Shown here: positions 1-11,491 of the stretch, one piece after another
How the letters are laid out: each line of letters starts with the position of its first letter
Position numbering within the stretch: position 1 is the stretch's first letter
NCBI GenBank assembly: GCA_025765615.1
Contig: JAIVFJ010000337.1
Coordinates: 1-62,429, forward strand
Direction of reading: 5' to 3'
DNA length: 62,429 nt
Origin: Zopfochytrium polystomum
Lineage: Eukaryota > Chytridiomycota > Chytridiomycetes > Chytridiales > Chytridiaceae
Made by a program: the position numbers and the translations under genes
Notes under the pieces: generated by a model
The model's database searches: none
What the model was told of the DNA's origin: nothing
What the model saw: only the letters and a program-made list of their open reading frames with translations

Positions 1-194
1 AAGAGTGAAGCACACTGATGTGGTCTACCCAGACTGGGGATTGAAACCACCTCTAAGCACTCGTACAGTGTCAGAGATTGAGAAAGTGTAGATGACACTT
101 GGATCAGTCCTTATGCCATCTTACTTATCATTTCTCTTGAAGACAGGTCAGAGGATCTTAAAAGGTGTAGGTAATGTGTGCAAACTCCAACAAG
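1..194. other. Unassigned left flank
   Basis: Short stretch left of the truncated retroelement. No coding potential or recognisable repeat was seen. The homology to the retroelement stops at about 195, where the sequence departs from the other copies shortly after the gag zinc-knuckle region. Confidence 0.4.
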
Positions 195-1068
195 CCTGGA
201 CCTGGGAGTTTGGGTGCTTCTTCCTTGGGCAGTCCTTGACAGCGTGCTCCTTGGAGCCACAGTAGAAACACAGTCCCTGCTGGGCCCCTCCTTGTTTTCT
301 CCTCTTGGCTCAGAGGACCCTTAGGAAGTGTCTCAACTGCATCCACTTGCGTGGGTTCAGGAGCTGTAAGACCTTGAGGGACTGGGGTAGGTCTTGATGT
401 AGTTCCTACTTGTCTTTGCTTCAGCCTCTTGGAGTAGAGTCTGTTGTCAATCTTGATGGCAAGGAGAATGTACTCTTCCAAGGTCTCAGGGATGTGCAGA
501 GACTGGGAGAGCATGTCTTGGATGGACTCATGGAGACCATGATGGTACAGCTCCATCAGAGCTGCATCATTGTATCCAGAGTCTCTGGCTAGTTGCTTGA
601 ATTGGTTGGTGTAGGCCACACAAGATTGCTTTCCTTGCTTGATATGCTTGAGCTTGGATCTTGCTGTCCAAGATGTGTAGGGGTCACCAAAGGTAGCTTC
701 CAGCCTCTCCCAGAGCTCTTGCAGAGCTCTCGCAGGGTGGTGGGTGTGCTTGGGAGAGATCTGTACCATGATTGAGCTTGACCAGACTGGAGGGTGCTTG
801 TGAAGAGAACCTTGACTTGCTCACTTGGAAATCTTGAAGGTTGGAGAAGGATGACATTCTCCACAGTGGCCATAAAGTTCCTGAGGTCTTTGGCCAGCCC
901 AGTGAACTTGTCAGGGCTGGGAACCTTGGGCTCTCTTGCTTGGTTGGCTTGGGGCAGGGGAAGAGCTTGAAGTTCTTTTTGGTGAAGTTGTTGAAGCTGG
1001 TGCTGCTGGTGAAGGACTTGTTCTTGAAGTTGGTGTGTCTGTCTTGAAAGGGCTTGTAATTGGTCCAT
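195..1068 (-). pseudogene. gag: gag fragment of copy A, frameshifted
   Basis: Reading leftward from an ATG at 1068, the first part encodes the Gln/His-rich N-terminus and the capsid-like retrotransposon gag domain. An 11-nt duplication near 720-740 shifts the frame, so the second half (about 158-769) continues in another frame. The CCHC zinc knuckle lies near 230-275. The intact copy at 17.0-17.87 kb lacks the duplication, so this gag is broken. The duplication is shared with all three array units. Confidence 0.85.
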
Positions 1069-1159
1069 CAAGGCTTGGAAGGCAGTTGCATCAGGGAAGG
1101 TCTTGTTTGGGTCAGATATGATGGCAGAGAGTAGTAGGAGAGGGTGAAGTGAATTATGA

Positions 1160-1467
1160 TGTCAGGAACAAGGCAGGACAAGGCAAGGCATGGCAAGGAA
1201 CTGAGAGGAGTGATGATTGTATTGGAAACAATAATTCACTTGAGGGATGGGACAGGTCTCCCATCCCCTTTTATACCTTTTGAGAGTCTTCCTTGTCAAG
1301 ACTCAAAGAAAGTTCCAGAAAGAGCAATTAGGAATACAATGATACCAATGATACCAATGACAACAAGACAAGTCAGGAAAGCAAAGAAGGTTCCAGAAGG
1401 TTCCACAAGGTTCCATGAAGGAATGTTCTAGAAGGTTCCAGAGGTTTCCAGAGGGTGATTCATAACA
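1160..1467 (-). repeat. LTR of copy A (308 bp)
   Basis: On the - strand it starts TGTTATGAATCACCC and ends TTCCTGACA, the same termini as all other LTRs of this family here. It contains the heat-shock-element modules and the TATA box described for the array LTRs. No target duplication can be checked because the other end of the element is lost. Confidence 0.9.
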
Positions 1468-1924
1468 CAGAGCTGCCATTTTGCCAAAAATGGTAGCTAC
1501 AGATCTGTTTCTGATGCAAAATGGCAGCTATGTGGCCAGCCATGGCCCACGGTGTACAGTACGGAAGTTAAGGCACCTCTGCAGACTTACTTAAAGGCAC
1601 ACACACTCAGCTCAAAGCCAAGTAAAAGCAATCAAAGCAAAATACAAGTGCGAATTTGAAACCTGGCACTTAGCACGCGCAGGAGCCCAGTGCGCAAGCT
1701 AACCAGTGCACTATAGTATCAAAACTCACATAGTCTGGACTGTCAAATAGACATTTACTATGTCCGCTTCGTGGTCTACTTCGTTGGATTTGTCCCTTGT
1801 TGTCTGTCTTTGACCTGTCCACAGCTCAATGGGCTCTGTCTGCCACCCTGACTTTCCACTGCAAAGCTGCGACCACCTGACAAAGTCATTTTGCCAAAGC
1901 AGACCAACAGGGTTCCGACACTTT
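1468..1924. other. Spacer between copy A and Y repeat
   Basis: No gene is supported here. The sequence is of mixed composition and I could not match it to another part of the window. Confidence 0.4.
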
Positions 1925-2168
1925 TGTAACAGTCTACTCTGAGTGAGTGAGCCGAAGGAGTGAATGAAGTGGAGGTGTGTGTTTGTGGGTGGTCCTTCTC
2001 CCCAACTTGGAGAGAAAGAGAAAAAAACTCTGTTATGAATAGTTGATACATAATGATGATATTGACGCTATAATAGTTGCAAGGCAAGTGTGACTGGCAC
2101 AGGGTGAAAACCTCTACTATATTATCTGCTTTAGCAGAGGAGGAGGAAAACTGTTAACACCAGGTTTT

Positions 2169-3840
2169 GTGAGACTATACTCACTCCTTTGACCCTGGGA
2201 TCTGGGCCCTAGAGCGAGGGAAAGCGAATAATAGGCTTAAACGAACTTTATTGGGCTGTTGTCTAGGGGGTGTTTCAACCCTACTACTTGCCTAGTCCAT
2301 GAAGTATCCCTACTGATCTGTCTAACAGGGGTCTCAAACACAAAGAATGAACATTCAGAGGGACAATCCTCTGAAGGATTGGTGTGGGAGCACTGATTAC
2401 TCGTGTGGCTGCAGGCCGGTGCGAGGGGAAACAGAAAGGCACTCCCGAGGGCGCAACACAACCGCAGAATAAAGAGAGATAGGAGGGAAATGGGTGTTTT
2501 TATCTCAGGAACCTAATCTCAAATACAACAGGAGCGGTTAATAGCGATGGGACAGACAGGGCACAACCTAGCGCCCCTCATCGCAGACGGTGCTGCTGGA
2601 GCACTCATCGTCGCCAGTGACGGGGGGAGAGAGAGAGAAGGGAGTCGACTATGTAGGGGTTGGATGGTTGCCAGCAGGGAACTCACACGCAGAAACACCT
2701 GCAATCGTACACGCACCGCACCAGGCTGCATCAGCACGATCACTCAACCAACGGGCTTTATTGCATCGCACTTGTACTCACACATCTCACTCTCACAGCA
2801 ATAGGACTGAGGCAGGCACTTGTAGATCGGACTCTCAGGTGTCAGGGGCTGCACAGAGCACGCCACCAACACCCTCACAGGAACCGGAAGGTTGGGGACA
2901 ACAACGCTGTCGTTGTCGCCACCACCACCACCATCGTTGCAGCAGGCAAGCTGTTTGGCAGAACTGAATGGTTAGCAGCAAGAGGCACAAGACAGACCTG
3001 AACCTATTGTGACTGTCAGTTATTGTTCTCACAATGCCCATGGGAGAGCAAACCACCGCCAATGCAGACCTGGGCGCTGGCTTGCACTGATGACAAATAC
3101 TCTGAGTATAGAGTGGACCAGAAACCCAGTGTCAACAGTTTTCCTCCTCCTCTGCTCAAGCAGATAATATAGGAGAGGTTTTTACTCTGTGCCAGTCACA
3201 CTTGCCTAGCAACTATTACAGTGTGCATATCATCATTATGTATCAATTATTCATAACAGAGTTTTTTTCTCTTTCTCTCCAAGTTGGGGAGAAGGACCAC
3301 CCACAAACACACATCTCCACTTCATTCACTCCTTCGGCTCACTCACTCAGAGTAGACTGTTTACAAAAGGACAGAAATCAGATTGAAGAAAAAAGGAAAA
3401 AGCGAAAATGGCCCAAAATCAGAGAGAAAATTAACAAGTCAACCCCCCTGCCTTGGAGCATCCACCACAAATGCTCTTAGTCCCCCCAACCCTATGCGTG
3501 TATGTACAAGTGCCGAAAATAAATAATAAATTAGGTGGGCTTGGGGTACGGCCTGTCAGGCACCCCATCCCTAGGCAGTCAGGCAGTTTGCGTTAGTCAC
3601 TGAAAAAGAAAATATGTTGAGAAAACCCTGGTGCAACAGAAACTGTTAAGACAAAAGTATTTAAAGCCGGCCCAATAGTAAAGATGGGTTAGCTGCAAAT
3701 ACACTTTGATAATGCCTTGGAAACTAAAGAACTGGGAATAATAATAGGGGTCCTGATCCTTGTGGTTTTATGACAGGTATGCTTGTTTTTGTGAATAAAA
3801 TCCATAGACTTTATCACTGAGACCTCAGTGTAGTCTCACA
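2169..3840 (+). mobile_element. X element, copy 1 (non-coding, inverted termini)
   Basis: Begins GTGAGACTA and ends TAGTCTCACA, so the termini are inverted repeats. It is flanked by a perfect 5-bp duplication GTTTT at 2164-2168 and 3841-3845. A second copy in opposite orientation lies at 31975-33395. No transposase or other protein is convincingly encoded; apparent ORFs are His-rich or low-complexity reading of a CAC repeat. The 5-bp duplication fits either a large solo LTR or a non-autonomous inverted-repeat transposon. A Y repeat sits inside it. Confidence 0.7.
2952..3365 (+). repeat. Y repeat, copy 2, inside X copy 1
   Basis: Closely matches 30768-31159, beginning TGTTTGGCAG and ending CTGTTTACA. 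Compared with X copy 2, it replaces roughly 190 bp of X. No clean target duplication is seen, so the event may have involved a deletion or recombination. Confidence 0.7.
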
Positions 3841-4014
3841 GTTTTCAGTCCACTTAATACTTGGAGTATTTGTCAACAGTGCAAGCCAGTGCCCAGGTCT
3901 GCCTTGGCAGTGGCTTGCTCTCCCCATGGGCATTGTGAGAACCATAGCTGACAGTCACAATAGTTTTGGGTCTGCCTTGTGCCTCTTGCTGCTAACAGTC
4001 CGTTCCACCTAACA

Positions 4015-4696
4015 CCTTTCATGCCTGGGCCCACACCAGTTGCGCTGGGAACCGGCGAGGCGCTCTTCGCCTGTCCTCCTCAACTGAAGACTTCTTGGTG
4101 CAGAGACAGACTTAGCGTCAAGACCCCTTGATGGGGCAACCCAGAGGACAGCTCTGTTTACATCCCATGTCCATTAGTTTCGACAAGGAGGACAAATTTG
4201 CCAGCCCACTTCAATTGTCGGTTAGTAGCTTCACACTTCACGCGTGGTTACAACCCCGTAAACTCTGCTAAAAGACAAGTTATTCGCTGTCCCTTGTCGC
4301 TCTGCAAAAGTCCAAATAACAAAAGGACGACAATGCTGCTGGGAACATGATTGTGAACGCCTTCGGAAAGCTTCTTTGGTCTGATCAATTTGGCAAACTA
4401 ACAGTGGGTGGATCCTCCAAGCAAAAAATCTGGTGGGCGTTCGTGTGTATTTCATTGTACGCAGTGCTGCTTGGTTTATTGACTTAGTCCCTCTGTATAT
4501 TTTAATCTGTAGGCATGCCTGGCATCATATGTCGTCTCGATAATGCTTTTATGAGCGCGAGGAAAAGTGTGACAATTGAAGTCCTGGCTGTCTAATGGCG
4601 AAATGGTGGCGGGGAACTCTTGCGACGTCTGGTTCGTGTGCGTTTTTTTTTTGTTTTTCTTTTTTTTTTTTCTTTGTTCCGTAGAAAAAGTCCCTT
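4015..4696. other. Upstream region of COG3
   Basis: No gene or known repeat recognised. A T-rich stretch lies at about 4645-4675 just before the COG3 start codon. Promoter elements could not be assigned with confidence. Confidence 0.35.
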
Positions 4697-7600
4697 TTGA
4701 TGAGCTCGATCGCGACCCGGTCGTTGTCTGGCCCCGGTGTTTCGCTCGCGCCAGCGACGCCGCCTCCTCTCGCCGCCGCTGTCACCGGCAGTAGCGGTGG
4801 CGTGTTCGCGAGTGCTGGCGGCGGCAGCATTGGCGGGAGCGCCACTAGCAGTCCAGGCATCGGCGTCCTCGGCAGTCACTCCCTCAATCCCGCAGCAGCA
4901 GGAGCCGCAACAGCCGGATCAGCACCACCAGGTTCCACCCCATCGACATCCTCGGCCTCCCTGTTGGTGGATCTTGCCGAGTGGGACACGCGTGTCCAGC
5001 TCACCAATCGGCAGCGCGACTCGGTCCTGTTGCTGCAAGACTTGTGCGGGCAGCTTCCAATCCCGGACAAGGTAGTCATTCAGTCTTGTTGGCCATGATC
5101 AAATCGGAACGTTGTGTTAAAGCGAGTGCAGTTCGCTTCCTCTCCTCCAGCGGCCCATGACGCCGACGGTGCCGCATGGCCCTCAGGCTTCAACGATCCG
5201 CCTTTGATGACAAGCCTTGCAGCGAGGCCACAGCCGGAGGAAACCAGTGCACGCGTCGATGCGGTGGAATCTGTTGCGTCGTCGTCCGCGCCCGCGACGT
5301 CCCTTCCCAAACCACTCGCTCTCATCGACCCGATCGAAACCAACCACCACTTCCTCTCATGGTACAGTCAAATCGAAGACCTCATGGAACAAGGGCTTGC
5401 GGACGTCTACCGCTCACACCTCGCCACCCTTTCGGCCTACCTTGCCGCTTGCAACGATCTTCTCTCCCTCGTTTCCCTTGCACGTTCGAAGCTGGACGCC
5501 CAGTCGACGCAGTACCATTTCGTGCAAACAAAAACCAGCAGCCTTCAGAACGTTTGCGAAAAGCTCCTCGCGTTGCAGCAGCATCTGGCAGAAGTAGTCG
5601 AAGAGGTCGCAGAGAGGCTACGGCGGTTCGATGTGCTTGAACCCGCCGTCAGGCTGTTCAGCGCGACTGGTGAAGGCGTGTGTTTGGATGCAGATTTCGT
5701 GCCGATGCTGGCGAGGCTGGACGATTCTCTGGCCTTTGTCCAACAGAACGTGGGTTTTTGATGGCATTCGAGTTGAGAGATCCAATATTCGCAACTGATG
5801 CATTACTTTCAGAGAGGTTACAAGGATGCTGAACTTTATTTGATGAAGTTCAGGCAATGCATGACGCGCGGGCTCACTCTGATAAAGCTTTACTTTGCAA
5901 GCTCGATGCGGTCCTTGTTCCAAGATATAAAGGACAAATTGGCGAATCGGGTACGTGCCTGTTTGAACGGCGCTGGTTCCAATGATTCGAAGTTGAACAC
6001 CGTCGTTTCCCGCAGCAAACCAATGAGCCCCTGCCCAAGTCCCTCCAGCTCTCTCTCTTCTACGTCAAGTTCAGACGCCAAGCGGAGCATCTCCGCCCAT
6101 TGATATTTGAGCTGGAAGTTCGTTGCCCGGATCATCCAGAGTACTACGGGCTTAGAAGCGAGTGCTTCAATGCTTACTTCAACACCCGGCGCGCATTGTT
6201 GGCTCCTTCTGTCGCTCAAGCTGTGTCGGAAATATCAACGGAGTCAAGCATCCTCGCAACGGTACGCAATTACGAATGAATCAATCTGTAAACACTGACG
6301 CGATTAGAGTAGGCTAAGCGTGGAGCTGCTTACATCACAAGCCTCTGCACAGACGAATGCTCTCTATTTTACCAATTTTTCGACGGCGGAGAAGACGATC
6401 TTGCGTGAGTTTTCGCTACTTACCTCTAATTGTAGCCCACTGTTGAACGACTCCCACAGAGGCTACCTCGACTCCCTTTCGTCAGCTCTGTACGACCACC
6501 TTCGTCCAATGATCCTCCGTGAAATGCGAATCGATGTGCTGGCAGACCTTTGCCGCTCTCTACAAGTGCACGTAGACGCTGTGGATTCACTTTCATCGCG
6601 CCCGCGCCCTGTTGCATCCCCAACCGATTCCCCATCTTCGGTTTTCCCAACTAATCTCGACGGAGATGCCGACCGATACACGGACGTCAGCCAAGGAGCG
6701 GCCGATGGCGCGAGACGCTCCAGTCAAGCGAGTGGTAGAGAAAGTGCTTCAAGACGCACAGGAGCGCTTGGTCTTTCGTGCTCAGCAGTACATCAAAGAG
6801 GAGGTCGAGGGCTTCAAGCCAAGAGATAGGGAACTTGAGGTGCTTGCCCGGACAGAAAAGCGTAAGGCCTGCGAAACAACGTGTTGAAGCAACGGCTAAG
6901 AGATTTCGCCCTTTTGATTTCAAAGTTCCTCAACCAAATGCCCTGGCCTCTCAATCGAACATGGTCCCGGATCTCACCACGGCAGGGCCGTCGGCTGTAT
7001 CGGTCCTTGCTGCCTCCTCACCCACCACATCTCCCGAAGGGAATGCATCTACACTTGATGAGAGAACTATATCGTTTGGCAAGTTAGTATACGGCGGTGG
7101 AGAGTGGTACCCAACACTGCAAAGAACTCTGTACATTTTGGGGAAAATGTATCGTTCGATCCCGGTAAGGCCAAAATCTTGTTTTCCGGATTCGGTGTTT
7201 ACGAATCTGGCTTCATTTTCTTTCGCCACTTCAGACGTCCATTTTCGAAGATTTAGCACAAGAGGCAATAGAGCTCTGCCGCAAGTCGGTCGTTTCGGCT
7301 TCGGAGGTTATTGGAAAGAAGAAGGTCCCAAATAGTCGCTGCATGTTGGACTACTGCTGAAAATCCCTTCCTAGACACGTCAAGATGGGCAACTGTTTCT
7401 GATCAAAAACTTGTTAATGCTCCGCGAGCAAATTGCGCCTTTCGACTCCAACTTTGTTCGCTATGAGGAACGCGTGGACTTTGCCGAGCTAACTGGTGAG
7501 GCTGAACGGGCGATTTTCGGTTCTGGAAGTCTGTGGTGAACTAACTTGTCATTCCGAAACCAGACTTCCTCTTCAACTTAACGCCAACCTTCCTGCGCTT

Positions 7601-8502
7601 GTCTGCGACCCTCCGCGGCACCTACGGCACCGGCATCAAACGTGTCTGGACAAGCAGCTGGAGCAGCCAGTAGCGTGATGCTTGCTTCCGGAGTTTCTCC
7701 GACTGGTGCAAGCGCGGTGGCGACCAGCTCGACCTACTCGTCTGCCTTTTCCATCTTCCGGCGCGGTATACCAGTCCCCCGCGTCTTTGCCACTGCGACT
7801 GATGCAAAAGCCGCTGTGAACCTCTCCCTCAAGCGCGTTTGCGAAGACCTCATCCTAGAGACAGCGCGCGCGGTGGCCGAGCCGGCGTCATCGTTTATGG
7901 TCAAAGTTACGGCGTTCCGGCTTCGAGCTGAGCGTGCACGCATCCCGGCACTGGCCGGGTCGACCGCACAAGTGCCAGCGGCGGAGTCACTGGGCACACT
8001 CGGGGCGCAAGCCTTTGCTGCTCCGCGCAAGTGCATCGAAGCGGCGGAGGCGGTGAGGGACAAAGTCAAGGAGGTATTGGGTGGAGTGGTGAGAAAGATG
8101 GCCGACTATCTTGGCGACCGCAGGACGGAAGCTGTTCTGGTCGTTCACATGAAGGTGAGTTGGTTGATGCCCACCATGCCCAGAGAGCGGAGTCACGCCG
8201 GTCTTGTGATCGCTGCTGTGGTTTCTCGAGAGACTGACCGGCATATTCCAAAAAAAAAAAAAAAAAAAAAAAAAAAACAAAAAAAAAAAACAAAAAACAA
8301 ACAATGGCGGCAGAGCAATGTGATGAACGCGTACTCTGCGTTCCACAACGTTGTAGTGTTGGAACACGACCCTGCGCTTCTTGAGGATCTGCCGAGCGTG
8401 GGGGCAATGTCCAGGTTTGTTGACGAAGTCTGCGAGAAGGCCTCGACGCGAGAAGCCGCCGCCGCGATCGGGACTGCAGCCGTCGTGAAGGCGGCGCCTT
8501 GA
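4697..8502 (+). CDS. COG3: Conserved oligomeric Golgi complex subunit 3 (COG3/Sec34)
   Basis: COG3 is a subunit of the COG tethering complex, which acts in retrograde vesicle transport at the Golgi. I read about 13 exons: 4697-5071, 5132-5749, 5813-5950, 6016-6261, 6313-6404, 6436 to about 6571, 6666-6861, 6926-7164, 7235-7324, 7375-7495, 7564 to about 7640, about 7690-8154, 8314-8502. Family blocks appear in order: a Ser/Gly-rich N-terminus; the coiled-coil Sec34 region with YKDAELYLMKFRQCMT (5819 on); CTDECSLFYQFF in exon 5; ALYDHLRPMI; WYPTLQRTLYILGKMYR; GQLFLIKNLLMLREQIAPFD. The last exon gives an AYSAFHNVV segment. Introns are GT-AG and mostly 31-95 nt. Exon joins near 6570 and 7650 are uncertain. 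No frame lesion is needed anywhere, so the gene looks functional. Confidence 0.92.
8155..8313 (+). repeat. Poly(A)-rich last intron of COG3
   Basis: The final COG3 intron begins GTGAGT and ends GGCGGCAG. It contains a near-pure A tract from about 8250 to 8300 interrupted only by a few C residues. At 159 nt it is several times longer than the typical introns of this gene; the extra length is essentially the homopolymer. Confidence 0.8.
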
Positions 8503-8646
8503 GTTTTTGTTGTTGTTGGCCGGACGAGTTTCCAGTTGCTCGTTGTCGTTGTTGTGTGGTGTGAGGCCAAACAGCTTCCCAAACAAAAACAAAAACGAAA
8601 AAAAAAGGGACAAAAAAAGAAAAAAGAAAAAAGAAAAGAATTGGGA

Positions 8647-9693
8647 ATGGTGGCTGTGACACGTCAGGCGTGGATGCTCTGGGTGAGATCGAGGTGGGTG
8701 GCCAGCGCGGCGACTTCGGTGTCGTCGACACACCACGAGTCGTGGGCAGTCGGTTGGTGGAGGCGATCGCTGCCGATCTTGCCTCGTGCGCCGGCACCAG
8801 GATCGCCATCTTCTTCGTCAGCATCATCATCTTCATCGTCATCCCCATCATCATCATCGTCGTCGTCGTCGTCTTCGTCTTCGCCACCATCACCATCGCC
8901 GTCGCCCTCGACATCGCCGTTACCTTTGGCAGACACACCATCATCATCATCGTCATCATCGCTAGAGCCACCGACGACGGCTGCCACGCCGTCGTCGTCC
9001 ACTTTGCCTCCTTCACCGCCATCGCCACCGACACCGCCTTCGTCGTCGTGGCCGTCGCCGAGCCCAATCCAGCTGACGCGGTTCCGGTCGGACGCAGCGC
9101 GGTTCCGGCAGACGCTGACGTCGGAAGGTTTCACGGCGGCGCAAGCGGACGCGCTGCTATCGCAAGCGACGGAAGCGATACTCGAGAGCATCGCGACGGT
9201 GTCGAAAGGGATGGTACCGCGGACGCAGCTTGCACCGTTCACGGCGGCGACGCACCGCGACTTTGCGACGCTGCGGGCCGAGCTGACGTCGCTGGAGCGC
9301 GGCTCGGCGTCGCAGCCGGTGCCGCGGCTGCGGACGGAGCTAGCACGGGTGGCCGAGGACGCGGACCGCATCCGCGCGGCGATCGAGGAAGGCGTGGCGC
9401 GGACGCACGGCAGCGTGCGGCTGGACGTGAATTTGGAAAAGGCGCGGATCATGGACGAGGCGCGTGCGCTCGAGGTGCTGGTGCGCCGCGCCGAGGACAA
9501 GATTGACGGCGAAGTGGCCGAGCTCGAGGCGTTGCTGGAGCGGTCGCGCCGCGAGATTGGCACGAGCGTCCGCAACGCCGTGGTGGGCCTCCTGGCGCTG
9601 TTTGTCGGATACAAGGCCGTGTCGACGCAGTTGCTGGGCGGCGCAGCAGCACCAGCACCAGCAGCACCAGCAGAAGGACGCTCCGGACAGTAA
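8647..9693 (+). CDS. CCDC90/MCUR1 family mitochondrial inner-membrane protein
   Basis: A single-exon gene of 348 residues. The family (DUF1640; human MCUR1/CCDC90B, yeast Fmp32) comprises coiled-coil inner mitochondrial membrane proteins linked to calcium uniporter regulation and respiratory-complex assembly. The chosen start gives an Arg/Trp-containing, Asp/Glu-free N-terminus suited to mitochondrial import. A Ser/Pro repeat region encoded by TCN codons follows (about residues 55-130). The family domain starts near residue 145: a GFTAAQADALL motif, then DFATLRAELTSLE, the signature LDVNLEKARIMDEA, coiled coil, and a C-terminal membrane segment (VVGLLALFVGYKAV) near residue 318. It starts 145 bp after COG3 on the same strand. 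An in-frame upstream ATG at 8536 would add a Lys-rich tail and is less likely. Confidence 0.85.
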   Translation: MVAVTRQAWMLWVRSRWVASAATSVSSTHHESWAVGWWRRSLPILPRAPAPGSPSSSSASSSSSSSPSSSSSSSSSSSSPPSPSPSPSTSPLPLADTPSSSSSSSLEPPTTAATPSSSTLPPSPPSPPTPPSSSWPSPSPIQLTRFRSDAARFRQTLTSEGFTAAQADALLSQATEAILESIATVSKGMVPRTQLAPFTAATHRDFATLRAELTSLERGSASQPVPRLRTELARVAEDADRIRAAIEEGVARTHGSVRLDVNLEKARIMDEARALEVLVRRAEDKIDGEVAELEALLERSRREIGTSVRNAVVGLLALFVGYKAVSTQLLGGAAAPAPAAPAEGRSGQ

Positions 9694-10521
9694 TCAGGGC
9701 GGCATGGTCGGGGCTGGGGGGACACTTGCGGACGCGGGGGCGTTTAGAGTCTGTTCGCGAGAGACAGCTTCATTTTTTTCTTCTTTTTTTTCTTTTTTCT
9801 TTTTTCTTTCCCTTCTTTCATTTCTGCTTTCTTCTTTCTCTTCTTTCTTCTTCTTCTTTGTATTTCTCTCTGGCTCTCAAAAAAGCATCCGCACACTCCC
9901 GCTCGTCTTGCTGCCGGATTTCAATAGGGAGAGCTCTCCAGAGCGAGAAGAGACCAGCTGAGCGATCGAGCGATCGATCGAGCGATTGATCAAGCAAACC
10001 CAACCTGAGATTGTGACGAATTTTCCAAACCTTCCAGCGGGAATACGCCTTGTCAGCTCGTGAAACATGTCACGCACAAAGAACGACTTGTCCCAGCTTG
10101 TCGATGCCTTGTCACGCTCGTTCTGAAAGGGCGCCTTGTCAAAGCTCTGCGTGTGTGTCTCATTATATGGTTGGTTGAGTGTCTCATTAAAAGGTATGGT
10201 ATGGTTAATCAAGTGTGTTGATTGATCCTGTGTCTGATTGTTTGTTTTGATCCCATTGTGGCTGATTCTTTGTCTCAATTAAACAAACCAGCTTCCCTGT
10301 CCCTTCTCCTTTCAACAAGCTTCACCAAATGGAGACAAATTTTTCTTCTCTGCTGTGGCCTGTCCTCACCCCTTTCAACAGCCATTTCTTGCCCCTTACA
10401 ACAGACAGCAAGTAGAGAGTACTTTTTCTTTTCCTTTTTTTTATTCTTTTATCGAATGTATAAACCCCTCGCTCTTCCCTCTGGTCTCGCTCTCCTCCCT
10501 GAAACCGTCCCCTGGCCCCCT
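9694..10521. other. Intergenic, pyrimidine tract and small repeats
   Basis: Contains a long T/C-rich tract (about 9770-9870), a small GATCGAGC-type tandem motif near 9960-9990, and a CCTTGTCA motif repeated near 10050-10140 that recurs at about 23120-23185. No gene is supported. Confidence 0.5.
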
Positions 10522-11491
10522 ATGAACACCTTGAACGCACTCCTCCTCGGTCTGCTGGCGGCTGTCATAGCCAGCCTCCCCATTCGAGTCGAAGCAGAAC
10601 AATCTGGAAACCCTTTCCTGTTACTGTACACCATGGCCACTGACGAAATTAGAAAGTTAGCTTCAGCTAGCGGCGGCATGAACAATGATCACAACCTTGA
10701 GGTGCGTTTAACAAACTACTGCATCTTCACATTCCCTCGTGTTGTTTTGTGTCCACCTCTGCGGAACAACATTTCTAACTGCCCACCATCTCTTGCAGCT
10801 AAATGAGCTCGTCAATCACTTTTTCCTTCCGCTCGTCAAGGACTGTTCGATCGTTGAAGTCCAGACTATCGTGAACCACTTCAATTCCAATTCCGGTGGG
10901 CGTACACCCTACATAAAGCAAATTGTGGCGATAATCAATCACCCCCGCGACAACTCATTTGTAATCACTGCGGCTGCCAACCAACTGAAGAAAAAGCTGG
11001 TTATGGGCAATGCCCTTGACCAGCACGACCCGGGGAAAGGTGATCTCGCAATAGTTTGGGACCCCACGATCCGAGGTCATCGTGTAACTACTTTGGGGAA
11101 ATTGAAACCGGTTTTGGACGCTGCACTTGCTGGACTTAAAGTGCAGTGTATACCATGTATGTTCCTGCCACGCCACTGATGTTTTCGCTCACTGACGCTC
11201 TTTTTTTCTTCTGTCGAAAAGCTAAGCTTGTGGTCAAGTTTGAAAAGGCAGTAAATGCAGTGACCGACAAAATTGACGGATGGTTGGCATACCCGAGAAC
11301 GAGGGTAAGGCAGTCTTTCCGGATTCATGATGATGATAAAAACATTGCAAACTTTCCAGCCCAAACCATATGCTACGTACAAGAACGTCGAAAAGGCCTT
11401 GAAATGGGCGCCGAGGATGTCGACTGCAGAACAAATCGAGAGTGCGCAACGTGTGAGGACGACAGGCTGTCGAGCCTGTGACCTCAAATAA
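10522..11491 (+). CDS. Secreted protein of unknown function
   Basis: Four exons: 10522-10701, 10799-11156, 11222-11304, 11360-11491, giving 250 residues with all GT-AG joins in phase. The N-terminus is a typical signal peptide (MNTLNALLLGLLAAVIASLP, cleavage likely after VEA near residue 25). The mature part is mixed alpha-helical and Lys-rich, with a C-terminal CRAC motif. I recognise no domain. The nearest neighbours are unrelated housekeeping genes. It could be an extracellular or vacuolar lineage-specific protein. The start is set by the signal peptide; an upstream in-frame ATG at 10456 would bury it. Confidence 0.7.

Larger units (their letters stand above)
195..1467 (-). mobile_element. 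Truncated Ty3/gypsy chromovirus (copy A): 5' LTR plus gag only
   Basis: A partial retroelement on the - strand. It begins with a 308-bp LTR at the right end (1160-1467) and runs leftward through the leader and gag until homology ends at about 195. Protease, reverse transcriptase, integrase and the 3' LTR are absent, so it cannot move by itself. Its LTR matches LTRs 1-3 of the tandem array at 33.4-51.6 kb in the diagnostic region after the TATA box. Its gag carries the same 11-nt duplication as the array units, so it belongs to that lineage and not to the intact copy at 13-18.3 kb. Confidence 0.9.
1925..4014 (-). repeat. Y repeat, copy 1, split by X insertion
   Basis: Two pieces, 1925-2168 and 3841-4014, together make one copy of the approximately 0.4-kb Y repeat in reverse orientation (compare 30768-31159). 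The ends are TG..CA-like (TGTTAGG...GTTACA on the - strand). Short flanks ACTTT (1920-1924) and CCTTT (4015-4019) resemble a 5-bp target duplication with one mismatch. The TG/CA ends and 5-bp duplication suggest a solo LTR of an unseen retrotransposon, but no internal region is present to prove it. Confidence 0.65.

Noticed and set aside
2590..2967. His-rich ORFs across 2547-3001
   Set aside because: They come from CAC/CAA repeats inside the non-coding X element; the second X copy does not preserve the frames.
8664..9725. Long - strand ORF opposite the CCDC90-like gene
   Set aside because: It is the complement of a GC-rich, Ser-codon-repeat gene and encodes only low-complexity Asp/Gly and Arg/Ser runs; the + strand has clear family motifs.
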